Below are positions 33,487 through 43,482 of a stretch of DNA of 64,000 nucleotides, in pieces. The first letter of the stretch is position 1; each line of letters begins with the position of its first letter. The DNA comes from Fodinisporobacter ferrooxydans (GTDB lineage Bacteria > Bacillota > Bacilli > Tumebacillales > MYW30-H2): positions 4,047,501 to 4,111,500 of the forward strand of contig NZ_CP089291.1 of assembly GCF_022818495.1 (NCBI RefSeq), written 5' to 3'. The notes below the pieces were generated by a model, which made no database searches, had not been told where the DNA came from, and saw nothing but the letters and a program-made list of their open reading frames with translations. The position numbers were made by a program, and so were the translations under genes.

Positions 33487-34398
33487 TCATTTCCGGATCA
33501 ACAAATGCGAACACTCCAGCAATGCTTTTGCACCGATGATTTCATCCTCTTGATATTCAGCAACGGCTATCGCTTGCTGCGGATGATTCTGTTTCAACGC
33601 ATGATAATGTTGCAATTGAATGTTCCGTCGTTTTCCGAATAATGGGCTGGTTTGAGCTTCTTCCGGCAATACCTGATTGACGATGACCGCCTGTGTCGGA
33701 ATCTCCGCTGCTGCCAAATCCCCCATCGCCCGCTCCATCTCGGTAATCGGCGTAGTTTCCGCTAATGTGACAAACATCATGCTGGTTTTTACCGGATCTT
33801 GGAGCGTGCGAATCGCCTGTTGCATGCGAGCCATTTGCGCCTGATCAAGCGCTGCCGTTTCCGCAGTAAACGAGTCTTTGTTTTTCAGTTCCGTTTCGTA
33901 ATCGAACGACAATGTCAGCAAACGGATCGTATGACCGGTCGGAGCCGTATCGAACACAACCACCTCATACGAATCATCGAGCAGAAAATCAAGGAATTCC
34001 TGAAATACCGCTACTTCCTCCGTACAGGGAGAATTGAGTTCTTCATTGACACGTTCCCATGTATCGCCAGTGCCAAACTGCTCTTGCACCTGTTTCAATA
34101 CTCGCTCTTTATACTGCCAAAATGCCTGTTTTGGATCAATCCGCGCCAACCATAAATTGCTTTGTTGAAAACGTATAGGTTTCGCTGTTACTTCCACACC
34201 CAACACATTTCCTGTATGGGCTGCCGGATCAGTAGTTATCAGCAATGTACGCCGTCCTTGCTCTGTAGCGTATACGGCGATGGCACTGGACATGGTGGTT
34301 TTGCCTACGCCGCCTTTTCCAGCCAAAAAAATTCGTTTCGTCCGGCCAGCTTCAGGAAGGATTAAATCTTGAGGAAATTTTTCAAATGACAAAGACAT
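33487..34398 (-). CDS. arsA: ArsA-type anion-pump ATPase, second copy
   Basis: About 303 residues from ATG 34398, which has GGGAGGG about 9 bases upstream and overlaps the end of the first arsA by 17 bases. Deviant Walker A GKGGVGKTT, switch II DTAPTGHT and the metalloid-ligand segment NSPCTEE are present. ArsA energises ArsB for arsenite export. Together with the preceding gene it provides the two halves that are fused in E. coli ArsA. The frame is open further upstream to 34434, but without a ribosome site. Confidence 0.9.
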   Translation of the reverse strand: MSLSFEKFPQDLILPEAGRTKRIFLAGKGGVGKTTMSSAIAVYATEQGRRTLLITTDPAAHTGNVLGVEVTAKPIRFQQSNLWLARIDPKQAFWQYKERVLKQVQEQFGTGDTWERVNEELNSPCTEEVAVFQEFLDFLLDDSYEVVVFDTAPTGHTIRLLTLSFDYETELKNKDSFTAETAALDQAQMARMQQAIRTLQDPVKTSMMFVTLAETTPITEMERAMGDLAAAEIPTQAVIVNQVLPEEAQTSPLFGKRRNIQLQHYHALKQNHPQQAIAVAEYQEDEIIGAKALLECSHLLIRK

Positions 34399-35266
34399 CT
34401 TGTAAATCCCTCCCAACGGTACGAAGCATCTCAATCCCTTTCACTTCATCCGCATACAAAGGCATAAGTCCAACCGGACCATGAAACATTTGCTTTGCTT
34501 GTTCGATATGCGGCAGTTGCTTTTGCCATCTGCGGGCAGAATACGGATGATTGCGCTCTTCTTCCGGAATGACGCCATTGATAATCGCAACTTGATGCTT
34601 GATGTTCATATTTTGCAATTCTGAAGAAGAGCGGATCATTTCTTGAATTGGCATGGCAGATGCTTGTGTCACGAATACAAATGTTGTAAGCGTCCGATCT
34701 GTTAGCAGAAGGATGGCAGTATCATACTGTTCTTTCGAGGATGCCAATGCATCAACTCCGCCGATGCATGTCTGACCGCTGCCTTTCGCACTTTCCTCAA
34801 TATGCGCACTCCAACTTCCCGGCAGTTCCAGTAAACGAAGCGTATGGCCCGTCGGCGCCGTATCAAAAATCACATACTCATACTGCGGTTTATGCATACA
34901 AGCGATAAATTGATCAAATGTAGCGATTTCCTCGGTACAAGGGCCACTCATTTTTTCCTCGATGGAACGCAACATATCTTCCGGAAAAACATCCCGCAAT
35001 GGCGAAAGTGCCCGCTCCTTGTATTGACGCAACGATTCTTGCGGGCTGATTTCTTGCACGTGTAAATGTTCAACGCCATCGACCGCCCGTACATCCAATC
35101 CAAAGTCTTGCCCAAATACGTCGCCCAGGTTCGATGCCGGATCGGTCGTAACCAGCAAAGTCTCAAATCCACGGCTCGCCAGCAGCACTGCAGTTGCTGA
35201 GGAAAGAGAGGTTTTCCCAACCCCTCCCTTTCCGGAAAAGAAAATAAACTTTGTCATGTTATTCAC
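34382..35266 (-). CDS. arsA: ArsA-type anion-pump ATPase, first copy
   Basis: 294 residues. GKGGVGKTS near the N-terminus, DTAPTGHTLRLL, and GPCTEEIATF with the conserved Cys. It belongs to the half-size ArsA group. It overlaps the arsD stop by four bases and the second arsA start, so the three genes are translationally coupled. ArsD delivers As(III) to ArsA, consistent with this order. Confidence 0.92.
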   Translation of the reverse strand: MNNMTKFIFFSGKGGVGKTSLSSATAVLLASRGFETLLVTTDPASNLGDVFGQDFGLDVRAVDGVEHLHVQEISPQESLRQYKERALSPLRDVFPEDMLRSIEEKMSGPCTEEIATFDQFIACMHKPQYEYVIFDTAPTGHTLRLLELPGSWSAHIEESAKGSGQTCIGGVDALASSKEQYDTAILLLTDRTLTTFVFVTQASAMPIQEMIRSSSELQNMNIKHQVAIINGVIPEEERNHPYSARRWQKQLPHIEQAKQMFHGPVGLMPLYADEVKGIEMLRTVGRDLQDVFVI

Positions 35267-35559
35267 TCCTCGGGAAGCTCAAAATCACGGAGTTCCGGAT
35301 ATTTGCCGGCCAGCCGCACTTCCCCTTCGACAACAAGGATCGGCAACGCTTTGGGGCCGTCTTTTAGCAATGTTTGGTATACTTTCGGATTTGCACTGAA
35401 TGCCTGCGGATTTCGGCTTAACATATAACGTTGCACCGAGTGTCCTTGGTTTTTTAACGTTTCCACCAATTCTCCCACACGGATCAGTTCCGGATCTGGA
35501 GAGGGCCCGCAAATCCCGGTGGAGCAACACATTTCCGGATCAAAAATTTCAATTTCCAT
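35263..35559 (-). CDS. arsD: Arsenic metallochaperone ArsD
   Basis: 98 residues from ATG 35559 (GGGAGG upstream). ArsD signature: IEIFDPEMCCSTGICGPSPD, with C11, C12 and C17 as the As(III) site, and LLKDGPKALPILVVEGEV in the thioredoxin-like core. It transfers arsenite to ArsA and can act as a weak repressor. Coupled to the first arsA by a 4-base overlap. Confidence 0.93.
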   Translation of the reverse strand: MEIEIFDPEMCCSTGICGPSPDPELIRVGELVETLKNQGHSVQRYMLSRNPQAFSANPKVYQTLLKDGPKALPILVVEGEVRLAGKYPELRDFELPEE

Positions 35560-35657
35560 GAAGATCTGCCTCCCTGTATTGACATGCAAGCTCTGATGGT
35601 CAAACCTATTTGCGATTCAATCTGTGACTGGCAAACGAAATATTTCTCACGAAAGAA

Positions 35658-35933
35658 TTAACAGCAGCCATCCGGCCCACAGCAACATGCCCCATCGCCA
35701 GAAGCTAAAACGTTCAATTCCACTTGTTTCTCCTTGATCAATTCCTCTGCCATTGCATCCACTTGCAATGCCGCGGATAATTTTTGTGTACGGACGATTG
35801 AAAAAATTTGTTGAAACTCCTCTTCTGTCACACCATTCTGTTTCGCCTCGCGAATGCTGGTTTCCAAAGATGCCGGATGTTGCAGCGCAAGTGCAACGGC
35901 AACTTTCAACATGTGTGTGGTTGTATTCTCCAT
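35658..35933 (-). CDS. Unknown ars-operon protein with Cys-rich tail (91 aa)
   Basis: A soluble, helical protein (KVAVALALQHPASLETSIRE, GVTEEEFQQIFSIVRTQKLS) with a C-terminal tail ACCCGPDGCC: five Cys in the last eight residues. The helical part distantly recalls the CMD/AhpD-type fold without its CxxC. The tail could bind As(III) or deliver it to ArsD. It lies between arsC and arsD, with no recognised family. Confidence 0.75.
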   Translation of the reverse strand: MENTTTHMLKVAVALALQHPASLETSIREAKQNGVTEEEFQQIFSIVRTQKLSAALQVDAMAEELIKEKQVELNVLASGDGACCCGPDGCC

Positions 35934-36047
35934 ATTGAACCTTCCTCTCCCATATATTTTGTTATCACACGCCTTGATTGAACGATAGCACCGTAGTCAT
36001 GCATATAGTTCTTTTCGAAAATCGTTCTTTTCGAAAACCGGATCCCG

Positions 36048-36479
36048 TTACATGTCCTTTTGTTCCTCAGCAAATTGCTTGATGCGGTCTTCGATTTGAT
36101 CACGCACCCGTTGAAAGACCGCCCACTTTTCTTCGTCCGTTCCCGTCGCTTTTGCCGGATCGTCAAATCCCCAATGGAAACGGGTCACATGCGGCGGTGT
36201 AATCGGGCATCTGTCATTCGCATCGCCGCACAGTGTGATCACATACTTGGCTTGATCTAACAATTCCGGATCAATGATTTCGGATGTTTGCTTGGAAATG
36301 TCAATGCCTTTCTCTGCCATTGCTTTCACGGCATTCGGATTTAATCCGTGTGCCTCAATACCTGCGCTGTATACATGAAACTGATCTCCCAGAAATTTTT
36401 TTCCAAATCCTTCTGCCATCTGGCTGCGGCACGAATTTCCCGTACATAGAAAGTAGATAATCGGTTTGTTCGTTGTCAT
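36048..36479 (-). CDS. arsC: Arsenate reductase (thioredoxin-coupled)
   Basis: 143 residues of the low-molecular-weight phosphatase-like ArsC class. Catalytic P-loop LCTGNSCRS (C12), and redox pair C84 and C91 in [12 protein letters not shown]. It reduces arsenate to arsenite with thioredoxin. Full length. It follows arsB and precedes the Cys-tail protein. Confidence 0.95.
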   Translation of the reverse strand: MTTNKPIIYFLCTGNSCRSQMAEGFGKKFLGDQFHVYSAGIEAHGLNPNAVKAMAEKGIDISKQTSEIIDPELLDQAKYVITLCGDANDRCPITPPHVTRFHWGFDDPAKATGTDEEKWAVFQRVRDQIEDRIKQFAEEQKDM

Positions 36480-36591
36480 ATTTTAGCCCCCACTGTTTCA
36501 TTCAGAATTTAATTGAATACTCGAGATAAGATCTAAAGGTTGACTGCGTTACTTTAAAAGCAGAACATGGATCACTCGTGTGCACACTGAG

Positions 36592-37893
36592 TTAATACAA
36601 TACGTGGAACCATACATACAGACCCGTCAACGTAATCAACAAAGTGGGAACCGTCAGCAGGATCCCTGTTTTAAAATAATATCCCCACGTAATTTTGACA
36701 TCTTTTTTTGCCAAAACGTGTAGCCATAACAGAGTCGCCAAGGAACCGATGGGAGTGATCTTCGGCCCCAAATCGCTGCCGATCACATTCGCATATACCA
36801 AGGCATTTTGAATCGCCCCTGTCATCAGGGTTCCTTTGATTGCCAATGCGTCAATCATGACGGTCGGCATATTGTTCATGACGGATGACAAAATGGCAGC
36901 CAGAAATCCCATCCCGACCGTTGCGGCAAATTGTCCCTGCTGGCTCATCCATGTGATCAGTTGGCCGAGAAGATCGGTTAAACCGACATTTTTCAACCCA
37001 TAGACGACCACATACATGCCGATGGAAAAGATCACGACTGTCCATGGAGCTTCTTTTACCACTCGTCGGGTGTGAATTGCGGGGCTTTTGCGGGCAGCGA
37101 GCAGAAATACGACGGCAGCAAGACCGGCGATGATCGACACCGGGATATGCAAGAATTGGCTGATCAAATATCCAACGAGAAGCACCAAGAGTATCAGCCA
37201 AGATAAGCGAAACAATCGGATATCCCGAATGGCTTCACGCGGTTGTTTGAGCTGCTTCGGATCAAATTTTTCCGGAATCGAGCGGCGATAATACAGATAC
37301 AAAACAAGCAAACTCGCACCTAATGAGAATAGATCCGGTACGATCATATGCTTGGCATATTCCACAAACCCGATGCCGAAATAATCGGCAGATACAATGT
37401 TCACGAGGTTGCTGACGATCAACGGCAACGACGTCGTATCCGCAATGAAGCCGCTGGCCATGACGAACGGCAAGATCCGCTTGTCGTCGAATTTTAGCGC
37501 TCGTACTTGTGCCAACACGATCGGCGTAATGATGAGCGCTGCGCCGTCATTCGCAAAAAATGCGGCTACGACTGTTCCAAGCAACACGATATACACAAAC
37601 ATCAGGTGGCCGCTTCCCCGTGCAAGGCGTGCCATATGTAAGGCAGACCATTCAAAAAAACCGGCTTCATCCAGGATGATAGAGATCAGAATAATCGCTA
37701 CAAATGCCAGCGTCGCATCCCAGACGATTTTTGTAACGGTCCACACATCACCGATGTGTACCACTCCAACCAACAGTGCGAGGATCGCGCCAATCGTTGC
37801 CGGCCAGCCAATGGACAAACCGCGCGGTTGCCAAATCACTACGATCAATGTCAAGATAAATACGAGAATCGCCAATAATGTAAGGCTTGTCAT
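36592..37893 (-). CDS. arsB: Arsenite efflux pump ArsB
   Basis: 433 residues, about 12 membrane helices, of the ArsB/NhaD (ion transporter) superfamily. Typical segments: [39 protein letters not shown] and [17 protein letters not shown]. It exports As(III), alone or with ArsA as ATP-driven subunit. It starts 20 bases after the arsR stop. Confidence 0.93.
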   Translation of the reverse strand: MTSLTLLAILVFILTLIVVIWQPRGLSIGWPATIGAILALLVGVVHIGDVWTVTKIVWDATLAFVAIILISIILDEAGFFEWSALHMARLARGSGHLMFVYIVLLGTVVAAFFANDGAALIITPIVLAQVRALKFDDKRILPFVMASGFIADTTSLPLIVSNLVNIVSADYFGIGFVEYAKHMIVPDLFSLGASLLVLYLYYRRSIPEKFDPKQLKQPREAIRDIRLFRLSWLILLVLLVGYLISQFLHIPVSIIAGLAAVVFLLAARKSPAIHTRRVVKEAPWTVVIFSIGMYVVVYGLKNVGLTDLLGQLITWMSQQGQFAATVGMGFLAAILSSVMNNMPTVMIDALAIKGTLMTGAIQNALVYANVIGSDLGPKITPIGSLATLLWLHVLAKKDVKITWGYYFKTGILLTVPTLLITLTGLYVWFHVLY

Positions 37894-37913
37894 TGTTGTA
37901 GAATCACCTCCTT

Positions 37914-38237
37914 TCAGTCACAGTTGACCAACAGTCCACGAGCTTTCAGTGATTCCAATTCTTCCGACAAATCCGGCAGCGATTGCAACGCTGTACCGAT
38001 GGAAGCGAGCTTTTCCTGATTGAGCGAGTAGAAGACCCACTGTCCCCGCCGCATTTCTCGAACAAAGCCGGAAACCTTTAAACGGTTTAGATGTTTGGAG
38101 ATGGCAGGCTGTGAAATGCCGAAGATGGGAACCAACTCGCAAACGCAAAAATCACGCAATTTCAAAAGCGCAACAATCTTCAAACGAGTAGGATCCGCAA
38201 GAGCTTTTAGATCATTTGCCAATGTTTCAAATACCAT
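37914..38237 (-). CDS. arsR: ArsR-family arsenic-responsive repressor
   Basis: 107 residues from ATG 38237 (AAGGAGGGG upstream). Winged helix with the metal site DFCVCEL (C31, C33) in the alpha-3 helix, the classical As(III) sensor of plasmid R773-type ArsR, and [14 protein letters not shown] as recognition helix. First gene of the operon; it should repress the A/T-rich promoter at 38240-38300 and release on arsenite. Confidence 0.93.
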   Translation of the reverse strand: MVFETLANDLKALADPTRLKIVALLKLRDFCVCELVPIFGISQPAISKHLNRLKVSGFVREMRRGQWVFYSLNQEKLASIGTALQSLPDLSEELESLKARGLLVNCD

Positions 38238-38475
38238 AACGCCCCTCCTTGTTACTATATTATATTTATATATGTATATAACCATATCATTATTTTATTG
38301 TCAAATAAAAACAAGCATCAACTCAACAATCGCAATCGTTACATTTATTTCGCCGGGAACCTCCTCCATACCAAAAGTTGGAGGCATATGAAAACAATCG
38401 CAGGATTTGATTCCGTGCAACAAAATTGCATGTCAATTCGTCAAATTGTATATAGCATAAAAAAGGCGTGATGAT

Positions 38476-39735
38476 ATGAGATTTTTGCGAAGAATCGGAA
38501 TTGGCGTTGCCGCAATTGTATTGGCTTTTTTTGCTTCCGGTTGCGGGTCACAAAGATCAGAAAACTCCTCAACTCTCGAATGGAACGGCGTTCGTGCAAC
38601 GATTCGGCCGTTATCAAAAGGCGTGAACCGAAATGTCTTGTGGTCCCCCTCCGGCAATCGTTTTTGTTACTTCAGTCCGGAAACACAGTCATTTCAGATC
38701 GGAACTGTGAAACCTTTTTCCATTGAATCGGTTCGATTGCCCAATCAACGGCATATTGTCGCATTGACGGATGAGTCGGCCATTGTGGCCTCAAACGAGG
38801 ATGACCGGAATTGGATCTATCCCTTGACAAAAACGGGGATCGGCAAACCGACGGCATGGAGAGCGGCAACCGATCCATGGCAGGAATGGGCAGATACTCA
38901 ACAGGGTCCGGGGGGAATACTAGTCGGAGGCTATTCACCCAAATCACTGGAACTTGAATTGGATAACGGGGAGCATATACCTCTAAATGGCGAAGATGCG
39001 ATTCTATCCATGGATCGAAAATATGGAGCTGTGGTGTCCTCCCATCGTCTAAGACGACCGGTGCATTCAAGCGGTGACACCATGATGCCGGCCGAACACC
39101 AGCCATTTGATCCTTTGAAACCGATCGTCGTGTGGAATTTTTCCGCAACAGGCGGTCCGAGGAAACAAACGGTCTTACAGCTTCCCAAAATTGACCTGCC
39201 GAATCTTGCCGGACAGCGAAAAGAAGTTCCTGGCGGCATCGGCATCTCCTTCTCTCCCGACGACAAGCATGTTTTCGTCAGTGTCAATACGGGCGGCAAT
39301 GGGTCAAAATTAACCGGCGAATCGTTCCTTTTTGATGCATCTACCGGGCATTTGATGAGCAAAATCCCGTATGGAAATGGAATGCAATGGTCGGCGGATG
39401 GGACAAGTATCTGGGTCAATGCAGATCAACCGCAAGGTACAGGCGAGGACAAATTGGTGACACTTGATGGCCGAATGGTCAATACTTGGAAAGATGTTTA
39501 CGGCCGTCCGGCATGGGTTTTGAAAAATGCTACATTTTTGATGTCGAATGCCAATAGGCAGCTTGGATTCACCGGTTGGGATCATTCCTTCCATCCGTTT
39601 CCGAATCTTCAGGCATTCGGTTATGCCAACGATCCTGTTGTCCCTTCACCAAATGGCCATTCCGGTTTGCTATTTTTGTATAACAATACCCCACAAATCG
39701 ATTACGGGGCTGTTTTGGTGGAAATGATTCAGTAA
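38476..39735 (+). CDS. Lipoprotein with beta-propeller-like body
   Basis: 419 residues. Lipobox at FFASGCGSQ (Cys24), so lipid-anchored outside the membrane. The body is beta-rich with repeated propeller-like blade ends (NVLWSPSGNRFCYFSP, GISFSPDDKHVFVSVNT, GMQWSADGTSIWVNADQ), as in WD40/TolB-like domains. Function unknown. Monocistronic. Confidence 0.7.
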   Translation: MRFLRRIGIGVAAIVLAFFASGCGSQRSENSSTLEWNGVRATIRPLSKGVNRNVLWSPSGNRFCYFSPETQSFQIGTVKPFSIESVRLPNQRHIVALTDESAIVASNEDDRNWIYPLTKTGIGKPTAWRAATDPWQEWADTQQGPGGILVGGYSPKSLELELDNGEHIPLNGEDAILSMDRKYGAVVSSHRLRRPVHSSGDTMMPAEHQPFDPLKPIVVWNFSATGGPRKQTVLQLPKIDLPNLAGQRKEVPGGIGISFSPDDKHVFVSVNTGGNGSKLTGESFLFDASTGHLMSKIPYGNGMQWSADGTSIWVNADQPQGTGEDKLVTLDGRMVNTWKDVYGRPAWVLKNATFLMSNANRQLGFTGWDHSFHPFPNLQAFGYANDPVVPSPNGHSGLLFLYNNTPQIDYGAVLVEMIQ

Positions 39736-39810
39736 AGATGGGGCATTAGATTCCAGCTTGCCAAGAAAAAAATAGAGCCGACAACTAACATTGTGAAATA
39801 AAAGCGGCAC

Positions 39811-40029
39811 TCATTCCGTTCCCATCTTTCCGAACCCCTTGCCAAATTTTATGGAGTGAAGTGTACCGTCTGTAGCCCAATTTTCTCTTTCGTATTCATC
39901 GAAAACTACTGTAACCCATTCTTCTTTGACGTTTAGTATTTGCCCTGCAACTTTTGTTATTGCTTCAACGAACTGCTGTTTTTGTTCCACAGTTCGTCCT
40001 TTCGCAATCTTCACGTTAATAAAAGGCAT
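39811..40029 (-). CDS. 4-oxalocrotonate tautomerase-family protein
   Basis: 72 residues. MPFINVKIAKGRTVEQKQQF shows the catalytic N-terminal Pro exposed after Met removal, which fixes the start at 40029 rather than the ATG one codon upstream. It resembles small DmpI/4-OT tautomerases. Substrate unknown. Confidence 0.85.
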   Translation of the reverse strand: MPFINVKIAKGRTVEQKQQFVEAITKVAGQILNVKEEWVTVVFDEYERENWATDGTLHSIKFGKGFGKMGTE

Positions 40030-40154
40030 CAAACATCCCCTCCCAAGTTTTAAATCGTTGCATGTTCATATCGTGTATGCCTTGCTTCAGTTATACTTGG
40101 AAATCATTGTATCACAATAAAGATTGAGCGCAATAGCTTAATGCCTTGCCTCCG

Positions 40155-40454
40155 TTATCGCAATGATGGCAATCGAATGGCATAGAGCCCGCATCCCAGC
40201 AAGAGCCAAAACACCCCTGTCAGAATGCCTGACCCTCCCACCGGTATCAACAATCCCAAAAGAATCTCAAGGATCGCCGCCAATACAAATGAGATCATAA
40301 CGGCCGGACCCGCTTTCCCGACTGCCACTCCACTCAACACGAAGATCCCTGCCCCGACCATGGCACCGATACCAAGAGCAGTTGCTTCTTTCCAACCCAG
40401 CCTTCGTTTCAGCTCCGTCATGCCACTCTTTCGATACGCGTCTTTGTATTCCAT
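40155..40454 (-). pseudogene. Amino-acid permease (APC) with large internal deletion
   Basis: The N-terminus (ELKRRLGWKEATALGIGAMV, GAGIFVLSGVAVGKAGPAV) is that of an amino-acid/polyamine permease through helix 2. It is followed directly by LLIPVGGSGILTGVFWLLLG, which looks like the last helices. About 350 residues are missing, but the frame is kept. The gene is divergent from a MocR regulator, which may once have controlled it. Confidence 0.65.
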
Positions 40455-40585
40455 ATCAATCAAGTCCTCCCTTTTCGCAAATTCACTTGCAATATCCTGG
40501 GATTTACAATACCATTGCAAATGGATCTGCTGTAGTGCCAGTTATAATTGATTTTGACAGTACCACTTTTCGAGGTGATGATCGG

Positions 40586-41980
40586 ATGCTCTGGTTGCCT
40601 ATTGACAGAAGTTCCAACCTGCCATTGTTTCGCCAAGTATATAACGAAATACGAACAAAAATTTTACGTGGCGAGCTTTATGGAGGAGAACGTCTGCCAA
40701 GCACCCGGGAATTGGCATCGGAACTTCAGGTATCGAGAAATGTCATGTTGGAAGCCTTCGATTTGCTTTTTGCAGAAGGGTTTATTGAGTCGAGACAGGG
40801 ATCAGGAACTTTCGTCACACACGGCGCACAACTCAATCAACAACATATACACGAACCATTGGCGGAACCTATGAAACTAAAACCAACGCGTGAACCGGAT
40901 ATCATTGATTTCCGTTCCGGTGTTCCTGCATTTGACTTCTTTCCACGCAAGCTGTGGGGACAACTTGCGTCCAAGGTCTGTGCGGAATTGCCCGAGACTG
41001 CCATGTGTTACGACAAACCGGAAGGTCGTCCGGAATTGAGACATGCATTAAGCAAGTACCTTCGCCGCATGAGAGGCGTTGTCTGTCATCCTGACCAAAT
41101 CGTGATTACCGCTGGAACTACACAGGCGTTATCAATCGTTGCAAAACTGCTTTCCACCGAAAAGCAAGAAGTGATCGCGGAAGATCCGATTACGCATGAA
41201 GTGCAAACCATTTTTTCTTCACATGGCTGTCACTTGCAACCAATATCTGTGGATGCAGACGGGATGCAGACGGAACAAATCCATTCTGCAAGCAAACCGG
41301 CCTTCGTTTATGTCACGCCATCACATCAATTTCCACTTGGCGGGACGCTTCCCGTCAAACGACGGATCGACCTGATCCGATTCGCAAGATCGGCAAATTG
41401 TTGTATCGTGGAGGACGACTATGACAGTGAATACCGCTATGAAGGGCCACCCATCAGTTCCCTGCAAGGCCTGGATCCGGAACGTGTGGTATACCTTGGC
41501 ACTTTCAGTAAAACCGTGCTTCCCTCTCTTCGCATCGGATTTATGGTTTTGCCTTGGGATTTCATCGAGCAAGTTCGGAATTTAAAATGGTTGGCCGATC
41601 TTCATACGCCGTCCATTGACCAACTGATCCTGGCCCGATTTATTGAAGAAGGTCATTTGGAACGTCATATCTTCAAAATGAAAAAGATATATCGCAAACG
41701 CCGGAATTTCTTGATCGACTCCTTGAATCGGCACTTCTCTGACAAGGTACACATTCTGGGACACTCCACCGGTCTTCATCTGATCGCTGAATTTTCGGAT
41801 GTGGAATTCACGCCACAAATGCTGGAAAAAATCGAACAAAGCGGTACTCGGGTGTACCCGGTTGAAACACATGCGATCCAGAAAGGGCGTCACAAAAACC
41901 AGGTGATTTTGGGGTACGGGAATTTGACAGAAGAAAAGATTGAGGAAGGGATTCAAAGGCTGCATGAGAGAATCCCTTAA
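40586..41980 (+). CDS. MocR/PdxR-family regulator (GntR HTH plus aminotransferase domain)
   Basis: 464 residues. Winged helix (about 10-75; LYGGERLPSTRELASELQVS and FIESRQGSGTFV) fused to a fold-type I aminotransferase domain (EVIAEDPITHEVQTIF, FVYVTPSHQFPLGGTLP, CCIVEDDYDSEYRYEG, YLGTFSKTVLPSLRIG with the PLP lysine). Such regulators sense PLP or amino-donor ligands. GAGGTG precedes ATG 40586; the frame is open to 40382 but the family starts here. The target is probably the divergent gene, now a deleted permease. Confidence 0.9.
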   Translation: MLWLPIDRSSNLPLFRQVYNEIRTKILRGELYGGERLPSTRELASELQVSRNVMLEAFDLLFAEGFIESRQGSGTFVTHGAQLNQQHIHEPLAEPMKLKPTREPDIIDFRSGVPAFDFFPRKLWGQLASKVCAELPETAMCYDKPEGRPELRHALSKYLRRMRGVVCHPDQIVITAGTTQALSIVAKLLSTEKQEVIAEDPITHEVQTIFSSHGCHLQPISVDADGMQTEQIHSASKPAFVYVTPSHQFPLGGTLPVKRRIDLIRFARSANCCIVEDDYDSEYRYEGPPISSLQGLDPERVVYLGTFSKTVLPSLRIGFMVLPWDFIEQVRNLKWLADLHTPSIDQLILARFIEEGHLERHIFKMKKIYRKRRNFLIDSLNRHFSDKVHILGHSTGLHLIAEFSDVEFTPQMLEKIEQSGTRVYPVETHAIQKGRHKNQVILGYGNLTEEKIEEGIQRLHERIP

Positions 41981-42008
41981 ACGAAATGGAAACCACGCGA
42001 ATGCGGTT

Positions 42009-42596
42009 TTAATCCAAGACCACAGTCTGGTCCAAAATCCGTTCCGGAGGGCGAGGATAATGGGGGACCGCATATGGCACAAGTTGAAATTTGTAGGGCG
42101 CCAAGTCATCCGGAAGTCGCGGACTGACCATATAAGCAAGGGAAGTCTGGTTTGTGTGCCCTTGCGAACGGTGAAATTGGATTTGCCTACCTTCAGTGGG
42201 TTCGACACTCAATAGCAACTGGACGTTTAACTCTAATGATTCGGACTCTTCGCTCGTGTAAATCTCCACGTAAACCAAACTGAAATCTGCGTACTGTTCC
42301 ATATGTGTCATGTGGTAGGTGAAGCCATCCACACTGATCTTTTTCATCACCGGGATGATATCGAGCAAGTTTTGAGGCGATGCAGGATGACGAGGGGGGC
42401 GGCGCGGGTTATTCATTGCTGCAAACACAGACGAAATGACATTTCTATCGATGCTATATTCCTCACACCAACGATCGAATTGCTCCTTTGTCGGATACCC
42501 GTTTGTTCCCTTGCTTATGTGCAACCGTTCAGCAATGAGTTTCACCAATTTTTCGTCAATCGGTTCCAAACGGTGATCATATGGCACTCTCATCAT
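42009..42596 (-). CDS. Hypothetical protein (about 195 aa)
   Basis: Not recognised with certainty. Residues 3-60 (MRVPYDHRLEPIDEKLVKLI, AERLHISKGTNGYPTK) resemble the helical start of chorismate-mutase-like proteins, and the rest is beta-rich (DFSLVYVEIYTSEESESLEL). ATG 42596 is a reasonable start; TTG 42602 and an upstream in-frame start at 42638 are alternatives. Confidence 0.55.
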   Translation of the reverse strand: MMRVPYDHRLEPIDEKLVKLIAERLHISKGTNGYPTKEQFDRWCEEYSIDRNVISSVFAAMNNPRRPPRHPASPQNLLDIIPVMKKISVDGFTYHMTHMEQYADFSLVYVEIYTSEESESLELNVQLLLSVEPTEGRQIQFHRSQGHTNQTSLAYMVSPRLPDDLAPYKFQLVPYAVPHYPRPPERILDQTVVLD

Positions 42597-42814
42597 GATG
42601 CTCAACCCCAATTCCTTATATGATTGTCGCACTCTCACTTATTGTACCAAATTTTAGTCCATCATTAAAATCTTTTTCGGACGCAACCAAATTTGCATTG
42701 CAATTTTCCCGCCGAGAAAGGATGGAAGATTGGAAATAGATTGGAAATGGAGTTGCAACAAACGCATCCTCCTGTTACTGTCTTAATAAAGATAGTACAA
42801 AATGAGGTGGATGT

Positions 42815-43342
42815 ATGGATCATAAGATTAAAGGTTTCAAACACTTTGCGAATACACATGTCAAAGAACACGACGAACAACGAATGAACCGAATTGTCGA
42901 AGAGTACTCGAAACGGGTATTATTACATTTGGATGAAGAGTACAACAAGCAAACCAAATGGGGAGATCGTTTGGCAGATAAGATCGCACAGTTTGGCGGC
43001 AGTTGGAAATTTATTACGTATTTTGCTTCGATTCTTGTGGTATGGATGGTGTTTAACCTTTTGCCATTCACGAAACAATTCCATTTTGATGAACCTCCAT
43101 TTATTTTGCTCAACTTGGTGTTATCCTTTTTGGCTGGATTCCAAGCACCGTTTATCATGATGAGCCAAAATCGTCAAGCCGCAAGAGATAAGCGAGAAGC
43201 AATTATCGACTTTGCGATTAACTATAAAGCGGAACAAGAAGTGGATGATACACAAGCACAGATTCACGAAATGAATCACCGTTTGGAACGAATTGAGAAG
43301 TTGCTCTTAGAGCAAAGAAGTTCCGGAAAAGATTTCTTCTAA
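42815..43342 (+). CDS. DUF1003-family membrane protein
   Basis: 175 residues. DUF1003 pattern: GDRLADKIAQFGGSWKFITY, two membrane helices (about 60-80 and 95-115; PFILLNLVLSFLAGFQAPFI), then MMSQNRQAARDKREAIIDFA, and a C-terminal coiled coil (about 135-170). Function unknown. A GAGGTG site precedes the ATG. Confidence 0.85.
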   Translation: MDHKIKGFKHFANTHVKEHDEQRMNRIVEEYSKRVLLHLDEEYNKQTKWGDRLADKIAQFGGSWKFITYFASILVVWMVFNLLPFTKQFHFDEPPFILLNLVLSFLAGFQAPFIMMSQNRQAARDKREAIIDFAINYKAEQEVDDTQAQIHEMNHRLERIEKLLLEQRSSGKDFF

Positions 43343-43482
43343 TGCCTTCACAATAAAGCCAACTGATCGATACTTACGTCTCAGATGGCTTTCCTTTGTC
43401 TTTCAATTACGATTTGGCGCATTCGAGTGCGGAAGATTTGGTTAGATGAATCACCTCGGATTTCTGTCCGTTCTACCTTTAT

